Shown here: piece by piece, positions 58,450-64,000 of the stretch
Position numbering within the stretch: the first letter of the stretch is position 1
Layout: each line of letters begins with the position of its first letter
NCBI RefSeq assembly: GCF_008365385.1
Contig: NZ_QOVF01000010.1
Coordinates: forward strand, 1 to 64,000
DNA from: Halopseudomonas laoshanensis
GTDB taxonomy: Bacteria > Pseudomonadota > Gammaproteobacteria > Pseudomonadales > Pseudomonadaceae
Direction: 5' to 3'
DNA length: 64,000 bases
The notes under the pieces: model-generated
The model's database searches: none
What the model saw: the letters and a program-made list of their open reading frames with translations, nothing else
What the model was told of the DNA's origin: nothing
Made by a program: the position numbers and the translations under genes

Positions 58450-59109
58450 TTACGCGCAAGCGGGCACTCCGACGCGGCGCGGCATCTTCAATACTGCCGG
58501 CAGCACCTTCTGCTTATACAGCGTGAACAACCGCTCCAGCTCAAGCATCGGCTGGTCGTGATCATCTATGCGAATATCGCACAGCGGATATTCCTCAGCG
58601 CCAAATACCATAATACTGACCGAGCGCTCGCCATGCCGATCACCGCCAATCACCGCGCCCGCCTGGATGGCGCGCACCATGCGCTCTGCCAGAGACAGAT
58701 ATTCCAGATCGTGCATCACCTGGAGCATGCGTTCTATTACCCAGGGGCCGACCAGACGGTTTCCCTGAATCATGCATTGTTTGCCTTCGATATGACCGGC
58801 CCAGGGAATATTCTCCGAGCCAGTCCAGGCTGCTACCCGGCCTTTGCGATCAACAATACCGACCTGGCGGTTCTCCGGCTGACTTTCCAACTCGAGCACG
58901 CGTTTCAATGCAGTGCCTGCATCCACATCCTGCTCCAGCAGGCGTAGCGCATCGTAAGCCAGATACGGATTGACCAACGCCTGCGAGGCCACTGCTCCTA
59001 CGCGGGGAACAGCATGGCATGCAAGCTTGCCCACCGCCTGCACAGCAGTGCTGGCAGCGACACCGATCTGACCGGTATGCGGACAACGGGCAACAATGGA
59101 AAAGGTCAC
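58450..59109 (-). CDS. DUF1028 family protein
   Basis: 219 aa. DUF1028 (Ntn-hydrolase-like fold): FSIVARCPHTGQIGVAASTAVQAVGK at the N-terminus, GIVDRKGRVAAWTG, then IQGNRLVGP and a GGDRHGERSVSIMVFG. The function is not established. The start is a GTG at 59109 with AAGGAG 8 nt upstream; that ribosome site can pair with an upstream complement (see 59116-59164). Confidence 0.88.
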   Translation of the reverse strand: MTFSIVARCPHTGQIGVAASTAVQAVGKLACHAVPRVGAVASQALVNPYLAYDALRLLEQDVDAGTALKRVLELESQPENRQVGIVDRKGRVAAWTGSENIPWAGHIEGKQCMIQGNRLVGPWVIERMLQVMHDLEYLSLAERMVRAIQAGAVIGGDRHGERSVSIMVFGAEEYPLCDIRIDDHDQPMLELERLFTLYKQKVLPAVLKMPRRVGVPACA

Positions 59110-59115
59110 GGAGCT

Positions 59116-59164
59116 ACTCCTTGTAAATGACAACTCTCTTACAAAGATTGACACTGCAAGGAGT
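59116..59164 (-). promoter_or_regulatory. Possible ribosome-site-masking hairpin
   Basis: In the mRNA, ACTCCTTG (59157-59164 strand-minus) pairs over 8 bp with CAAGGAGT (59116-59123), which contains the DUF1028 Shine-Dalgarno. The 33-nt loop also holds TTGTAA/TTACAA. Confidence 0.4.
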
Positions 59165-59386
59165 GCACAGTTCAGGTGCGAAGTAGTTTTATGACAATGG
59201 GAAATAGCGCTCAATAGGCGTGCTGAGCGGCACTAAAGTCATTCTGGGGAAAGGAGACTGTTATAAAAAGGAATTGTGGCGTGACTCTAACCAGACAATA
59301 AATGCGGGGACGACAACTGCAGTAGTGCTAAAACCGGACCACCCGGGCGGAAGGTCCCAGCCGGGCAGTCTGGATTAGACAGACGC

Positions 59387-59518
59387 TTAGTTTGCCGCTT
59401 CGCGCTCAACCGCTTCGCCAGCATCCTGCATATCACGACCGGCGCCTTCCATAGTGTTACACCCAGCAACGAACAGAACAGCCATAGTGAGCAACAACGA
59501 TTTGATTGTAAGACTCAT
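59387..59518 (-). CDS. Entericidin family lipoprotein
   Basis: 43 aa. The signal peptide MSLTIKSLLLTMAVLFVAGC ends in the lipobox; the mature part NTMEGAGRDMQDAGEAVEREAAN is typical of entericidins, small outer-membrane lipoproteins of stress and stationary phase. GGAG precedes the ATG. A GC-rich imperfect hairpin followed by TTTT lies about 30 nt past the stop on the minus strand. Confidence 0.9.
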   Translation of the reverse strand: MSLTIKSLLLTMAVLFVAGCNTMEGAGRDMQDAGEAVEREAAN

Positions 59519-59683
59519 AATCAACTCCAATTTGATATTGACCGCAAAAGTAAACCGCTAGAAAAGTTAAGCAGCTACGGCCGAAGGGTACGCAGCTAAT
59601 AACTAAGACCGCACACTGGCATAACAGTTCTATTCAGACATAATGTCCGGCATCAATAGCAGCCAGCCCCGACAGCCCGGACC

Positions 59684-60394
59684 TTGAAACTCAGCAAACG
59701 CCTCAAGCAAATTGAATCCATGGTGGCCCCGGGTTATGCGCATATCTGGGATTGCTGCTGCGATCACGGCCTGCTGGGCGCCAGCCTGCTGACGCGCGAG
59801 GCAGCGGCACATATTCACTTTGTCGACATCCTCCCGGCACTCATCAGCCAGCTGCAGACCAGGCTGGAGCACTTTTACCCACACGCTTCGCGCCCAAGTC
59901 CGGCCAGCCAATGGCACACGCACTGCCTGGACACTGCCGCCTTGCCGTTGGCACAGTTTCCCGGCAGACATTTGATCATCATTGCTGGCGTGGGTGGCGA
60001 TCTGATGACCCGCTTTATCAAGGCCATTCGCGAGCAACACCCGCATGCAAGCCTTGATTTCCTGCTGTGCCCTGTTCACCAGGAGTACCACCTGCGCCAA
60101 CAATTGATCGGGCTCGGCTTGCGCCTTAGCGAAGAGGTGTTGGTGAAAGACAACCAGCGTTTCTACGAGGTTCTACGGGTAGCCGCCGAGTCGCCAGCAA
60201 CTGCCAGAACATGCGACATCAGTCCCGTCGGGGTCGATATATGGCGGGCGAACACCCCGGAGCAGGCAAGCATCGCGCGGGCGTATCTGGCGAAAACGCT
60301 GAAGCATTATCAAAACGTTCAGTCCGGAGGCCGCGAGGACGTGCGCGAGGAGATAGCGGCTTACCGCGCCGTAAGAGTCAGCATCGGAGCCTGA
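59684..60394 (+). CDS. tRNA (adenine-N1)-methyltransferase, TrmK family
   Basis: 236 aa SAM-dependent methyltransferase of the TrmK (m1A22 tRNA) family: IWDCCCDHGLLGASLL is the SAM motif, IAGVGGDLMTRFI the catalytic-loop region, and QRFYEVLRVA the C-terminal motif. The start is a TTG at 59684 (an ATG at 59720 is the alternative). No ribosome site is visible. Confidence 0.85.
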   Translation: MKLSKRLKQIESMVAPGYAHIWDCCCDHGLLGASLLTREAAAHIHFVDILPALISQLQTRLEHFYPHASRPSPASQWHTHCLDTAALPLAQFPGRHLIIIAGVGGDLMTRFIKAIREQHPHASLDFLLCPVHQEYHLRQQLIGLGLRLSEEVLVKDNQRFYEVLRVAAESPATARTCDISPVGVDIWRANTPEQASIARAYLAKTLKHYQNVQSGGREDVREEIAAYRAVRVSIGA

Positions 60395-60480
60395 CTCTCC
60401 ACCTCGACTACCCATTTCGGGTTCTTGTATCCGCCAGGCCAAACAGCTACTTTGAGAAGAAACAAAGAGCGTTAATCACC

Positions 60481-60540
60481 ATGACCCTGCTTACCCATCC
60501 AGCAGATACCCAAACGCCCATGCTCTGGCGGCGCCCATGA
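60481..60540 (+). CDS. Possible 19-residue leader peptide
   Basis: ATG 60481 to TGA 60540 encodes MTLLTHPADTQTPMLWRRP. The stop overlaps the ATG of the next gene by 4 nt (ATGA). No better ribosome site is visible for the large gene. It may be a coupling leader, or chance. Confidence 0.3.
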   Translation: MTLLTHPADTQTPMLWRRP

Positions 60541-62642
60541 GCAGTCGCATTGCAAGCGACGAAGGCTTTATTACTCTGTTCCACCGCCTGCCTATTGCCT
60601 GCATCCTGACCCGGGTGAGCGATAACGAAGTGCTGGCGATCAATCCGGCGTTTGAGCAGTTGTTCGGTTGGCGTGCCGAAGACATCATCAGTCATTCATC
60701 CGCCGACATACCCGCCTGGAGCAGCCAGCAGCAGCGCGAGCAATTGCTCGAAACCGTTAATCGCGAAGGCCGCATCGACCAATTCGAAACCCGGTTCAGA
60801 TGCCGTGACGGTGAATTGAAGCCTTGCCTGCTGTACGCAGAGCTGATCGATGTCAGTGGCCAGGCCTGTCGCCTCCTCATGGCCCACGATATCAGTGACC
60901 GCATCACCTCCGAGCATGCACTCAAGCGCAGTGAAGCCAAGTTTGCCGCGCTGTTTCAGGACTCCCCCGAACCTTACATGCTGTTCGAAAAGCAGAGCGC
61001 CCAGATTGCCGAAATCAACCGTAGCTTTACCGAGCTATTCGGCTATCAAGCCGCGGATATCGTCGGCAAGACGGCTTTGGAAATCGGTCTCTGGCGGCAT
61101 CCGGAAAAACGCCCTGCCACTATTGCGAAGTTGCTGCGGGATAATCGCCTGCGCAACGAGCCGATTGATTTTGTTACCCAGGACGGCCACGTGCTGCACT
61201 GCGAAGCGTCCAGCAACTTCATTCTGATTGGCGATGAGCGGCGCACGCTCACCAGCCTGAAGGACGTCACCGAGCAAAAGCAGGTTGAGGCGCGCATCAA
61301 GCACCAGGCCTTCCACGACGCGTTGACCGATCTGCCCAACCGCCTGCTGCTGCATGACCGCATACATCAGCACCTGGCACTGGGCGAACGCCACGGTCTG
61401 AGCTGCGCTTTGCTGTTCTTCGATCTGGATCACTTTAAACGCATCAATGATTCACTCGGCCACAGCTGTGGCGATGCCGTATTGCAGGAGGTCAGTCAAC
61501 GCCTGCTGGGTCGAGTACGCAGAGCCGACACGGTGGCACGCCTGGGCGGCGATGAATTTGTCGTGCTGCTCACCGGCCTGAAAGGCGATCACCCGCAAGT
61601 GGCTGAACAGGCCAGGTTAAGTGCCGAGCAATTACTGCATGCCGTGGCGGCGCCCATGACGATCAAGGGGCATAACCTGCAACTGAGCTGCAGCATTGGC
61701 ATAGCCCTGGCGTCACAGCACGGCGACACTCCGGAAGACCTGCTCAAGCATGCCGATACTGCGCTGTATGGCGTCAAGGCCAACGGCCGCAACAGCATCG
61801 CCTTCTTCGAACCGCAGATGCAGATAGTGGTCAGCCAGCGCCTCCAACTGGAAACGGAATTACGCCAGGCATTGGTGGAGCAGCAATTCTGTCTGCATTA
61901 TCAGCCGCAGATCGATGCCCGTGGCCAACGCGTTATTGGCGCAGAAGCACTGTTACGCTGGCAGCATCCAGACAAAGGGCTGATCGGGCCAGGCACCTTC
62001 ATGCACGTACTGGAAGAAAGCGGCATGATTCTGCAGGCCGGTCACTGGGTATTGCTACAAGCCTGCCACTTTATCGCCAGGCTGCTGGGCGAGTGCAAAC
62101 TCGCCCCTGACTCGTTCAGCCTGAGCGTCAATATCAGCCCACGGCAGTTCCGTCAGAGCGACTTCGTTGCGCAGGTAGACGCCGCCGTACGCGAATCCGG
62201 CATTCCCGCCAACTGCCTGAAACTGGAAATCACCGAAAGCATGGTCATTCAGAACATCAAGGATACCGTCAGCAAGATGCACGAATTGCGCGCCATGGGT
62301 ATTCGCTTTGCGATTGACGATTTCGGCACCGGCTACTCCTCGCTCAGTTACCTCAAGCGCTTACCGGTAGACCTGCTGAAGATCGATCAATCCTTCATTC
62401 ACGACTGCGCGCAGGAGGGTAATGATGCAGAAATTGTGCGTGCCATTATCGCCATGGCCAGAAGCCTGAAGCTGGAATTGATCGCCGAAGGAGTGGAAAC
62501 CGCTGAACAGTTGGCCTTCTTGCAGCAGCAGGATTGCCATGCCTATCAGGGTTATTTATTCAGCCCCGCCGTAGCGGAAGAGCCGTTTTTACAATTCATA
62601 CTGCCAGCGCAGAGCAACATCGACGCGCATGAGTCGCGCTGA
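60537..62642 (+). CDS. PAS-PAS-GGDEF-EAL cyclic-di-GMP protein
   Basis: 701 aa cytoplasmic. Two PAS domains (about 10-125 and 135-250), a GGDEF domain with intact GGDEF (about 340) and an EAL domain with EALLRW, KLEITESM, DDFGTGYSSLSYL and KIDQSF. Both catalytic sets look intact, so it could make or degrade cyclic-di-GMP; which dominates is unknown. No membrane segment. Next gene is KaiC-like. Confidence 0.93.
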   Translation: MSSRIASDEGFITLFHRLPIACILTRVSDNEVLAINPAFEQLFGWRAEDIISHSSADIPAWSSQQQREQLLETVNREGRIDQFETRFRCRDGELKPCLLYAELIDVSGQACRLLMAHDISDRITSEHALKRSEAKFAALFQDSPEPYMLFEKQSAQIAEINRSFTELFGYQAADIVGKTALEIGLWRHPEKRPATIAKLLRDNRLRNEPIDFVTQDGHVLHCEASSNFILIGDERRTLTSLKDVTEQKQVEARIKHQAFHDALTDLPNRLLLHDRIHQHLALGERHGLSCALLFFDLDHFKRINDSLGHSCGDAVLQEVSQRLLGRVRRADTVARLGGDEFVVLLTGLKGDHPQVAEQARLSAEQLLHAVAAPMTIKGHNLQLSCSIGIALASQHGDTPEDLLKHADTALYGVKANGRNSIAFFEPQMQIVVSQRLQLETELRQALVEQQFCLHYQPQIDARGQRVIGAEALLRWQHPDKGLIGPGTFMHVLEESGMILQAGHWVLLQACHFIARLLGECKLAPDSFSLSVNISPRQFRQSDFVAQVDAAVRESGIPANCLKLEITESMVIQNIKDTVSKMHELRAMGIRFAIDDFGTGYSSLSYLKRLPVDLLKIDQSFIHDCAQEGNDAEIVRAIIAMARSLKLELIAEGVETAEQLAFLQQQDCHAYQGYLFSPAVAEEPFLQFILPAQSNIDAHESR

Positions 62643-62752
62643 ACTCCTTCCCCGATTTAGCATCCAAAAACATAACGACCGCTCTTGGCACCATGTTAAG
62701 TAAGGGAAAAAGGGGCTATGGCGGACAGTAATTTTCCCTGCAAAGGATAAAA

Positions 62753-64000
62753 ATGCCAAATACGCGCCCAATCGTTTCAACCGGCAATGATGGTTTTGAT
62801 TCAATCCTCAAAGGCGGGTTGCCCAGCAACCGGCTCTACTTGCTCGAAGGCACCCCAGGGTCTGGCAAGACCACCTTGGGCCTGCAGTTTCTGCTCGATG
62901 GCGTAGCCTCCGGCGAGTCGGTCCTGTACATCACCCTATCGGAAACCAGCGAAGAGCTTGAGAGCGTGGCTCATTCGCACGGCTGGACTCTGGACGGCAT
63001 CAACCTGTTTGAATTGTCCTCCACCGAAGGCGTTTTTGGTGAGGCCTACGAACAGTCCATTCTGCATCCCTGGGAAGCTGAACTGGGCGACACCATCAAG
63101 CTGATCCAGCAGCGTGTTGAAGAACTGAAGCCCACCCGCCTGGTGTTCGACAGCCTGTCCGAAATGCGCCTGCTCGCCCAGGACTCTCTGCGCTACAGGC
63201 GTCAGGTGCTGGCACTGAAGCAGTTTTTTGCCGGGCGGGCGATTACCGTAATGATGGTGGATGACCTGACCACTTCCCACGGTGAGCGCGACAACCATCT
63301 GCATAGCCTGTGTCACGGCGTGGTCACTCTGGAGCGCCTGACGCTGGATTTTGGCGCTGCGCGCAGACGCCTGCAGGTGCAGAAGTTACGTGGCCTCGAT
63401 TTTGTCGCGGGCTATCATGATTTCACTATCCGCAAAGGCGGGGTTGAAGTCTATCCGCGTCTGGTCGCTGCTCGGCATCATGTGCAATTTACCGCCGAAA
63501 CCGTGGATAGCGGAATTCCTGAACTGGATAACCTGCTGGTGGGTGGGCCCATGCGGGGCACCAGCACCCTGGTCACGGGTCCGCCTGGTTCGGGCAAAAC
63601 CACCTTGGCGCTGGTCTATCTGGCCGCAGCTTGTCGGCGCGGTGAAAACTGCACCATCTATGAATTCGACGAGCGCGTCGCCACTTTGATCAGCCGGGCG
63701 GACAGTATGGGCCTTGATCTAAGCCGCTACGTCGCCAACGGGCAATTACTCATAGAGCAGATTGACCCAGCGGAGATCTCACCCGGCGAGTTTGCCTGGC
63801 GTGTGCGCACCCAGGTGGAACAGCGCGCCTGCCGTATGCTGGTGGTCGACAGTTTGAATGGCTATATGGCCGCAATGCCGCAGGAGCAGCAGCTGATTCT
63901 GCAGATGCACGAGCTGATCTCCTACCTGAGTCAGCTGGGCGTGGTGACCTTCTTGATCACCCCGCAAAGCGGGTTAGTCGGCTCCATGGCAAGCCGGTTG
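62753..64000 (+). CDS. KaiC-like ATPase (partial, cut by window edge)
   Basis: 416 codons to the right edge, then truncated. It has two tandem RecA-like KaiC domains with P-loops GTPGSGKTT (33-41) and GPPGSGKTT (276-284), Walker B LVFDSLSEM and MLVVDSLNG, and ITLSETSEEL beside the first site. AAGGAT lies 5 nt before the ATG. Such KaiC homologues occur in many Proteobacteria without KaiA/KaiB and are often paired with signalling proteins; here the PAS-GGDEF-EAL gene is upstream. Confidence 0.88.
   Translation, partial: MPNTRPIVSTGNDGFDSILKGGLPSNRLYLLEGTPGSGKTTLGLQFLLDGVASGESVLYITLSETSEELESVAHSHGWTLDGINLFELSSTEGVFGEAYEQSILHPWEAELGDTIKLIQQRVEELKPTRLVFDSLSEMRLLAQDSLRYRRQVLALKQFFAGRAITVMMVDDLTTSHGERDNHLHSLCHGVVTLERLTLDFGAARRRLQVQKLRGLDFVAGYHDFTIRKGGVEVYPRLVAARHHVQFTAETVDSGIPELDNLLVGGPMRGTSTLVTGPPGSGKTTLALVYLAAACRRGENCTIYEFDERVATLISRADSMGLDLSRYVANGQLLIEQIDPAEISPGEFAWRVRTQVEQRACRMLVVDSLNGYMAAMPQEQQLILQMHELISYLSQLGVVTFLITPQSGLVGSMASRL

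Noticed and set aside
62685-62700. Sigma-54 promoter before the KaiC-like gene
   Set aside because: TGGCAC is present, but the -12 GC is missing (TTAA at that place).

Overview
The window is chromosomal DNA from a gammaproteobacterium of the Pseudomonas lineage. The left half (about 0.5-30.6 kb) follows the gene order I recall for the PA4693-PA4733 region of P. aeruginosa: pssA-ilvC-ilvH-ilvI, mrcB, cbpA, the PrrF small RNA, phu haem-transport genes, sfsA, dksA, gluQ, cbrX-cbrA-cbrB-crcZ, pcnB-folK-panB-panC, acs. Several proteins have the lengths I recall for Pseudomonas orthologues (CbrA 983 aa, IlvI 574 aa). GC-rich coding with A+T-rich control regions also fits. A marine lineage such as Halopseudomonas is possible, but that is a guess.

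Layout. 1-487: leader and four tandem promoters of an rRNA operon reading leftward off the window. 0.5-5 kb: phosphatidylserine synthase and the branched-chain amino acid genes. 5-11 kb: envelope genes (DUF4124, YqcC, TPR lipoprotein, PBP1b), a fused kinase and a TfoX C-domain protein. 11.3-15 kb: cyclic-nucleotide-binding protein, Fur-controlled PrrF sRNA, and a phuUVW-like haem ABC transporter without phuR, phuS or phuT. 15-19 kb: Rieske protein, SfsA, aminotransferase, DksA, GluQ. 19.3-24.5 kb: the catabolite-repression core CbrX-CbrA-CbrB-CrcZ, with visible CbrB sites, a sigma-54 promoter and six A-rich Hfq/Crc motifs. 24.7-31.8 kb: PcnB, FolK, PanB, PanC, Acs and a thiolase.

The right half (31.8-64 kb) is not the P. 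aeruginosa order. It holds a MOSC/DUF2784/DUF1311 operon, a beta-oxidation pair with a CoA-transferase, three cyclic-di-GMP enzymes, a lipoprotein, RsuA, an AraC regulator divergent from a sterol desaturase, a thioesterase, a deoxyinosine glycosylase, an FAD amine oxidase, a FrnE-type DsbA protein, catalase, DUF1853, EVE, a circularly permuted GTPase, DUF1028, entericidin, TrmK and a KaiC-like ATPase cut by the right edge.

The strongest signals outside coding genes are: the four rRNA promoters, all with 16-bp spacers, the first sharing its -35 with the pssA terminator; PrrF; CrcZ and its control region; an intrinsic terminator between acs and a thiolase that overlaps the thiolase ribosome-binding site; a 21-bp-phased direct repeat between the AraC gene and the desaturase; and a hairpin that could mask the ribosome-binding site of the DUF1028 gene. 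I found no CRISPR array, insertion sequence, prophage or tRNA gene, and no clear novel multi-gene system.
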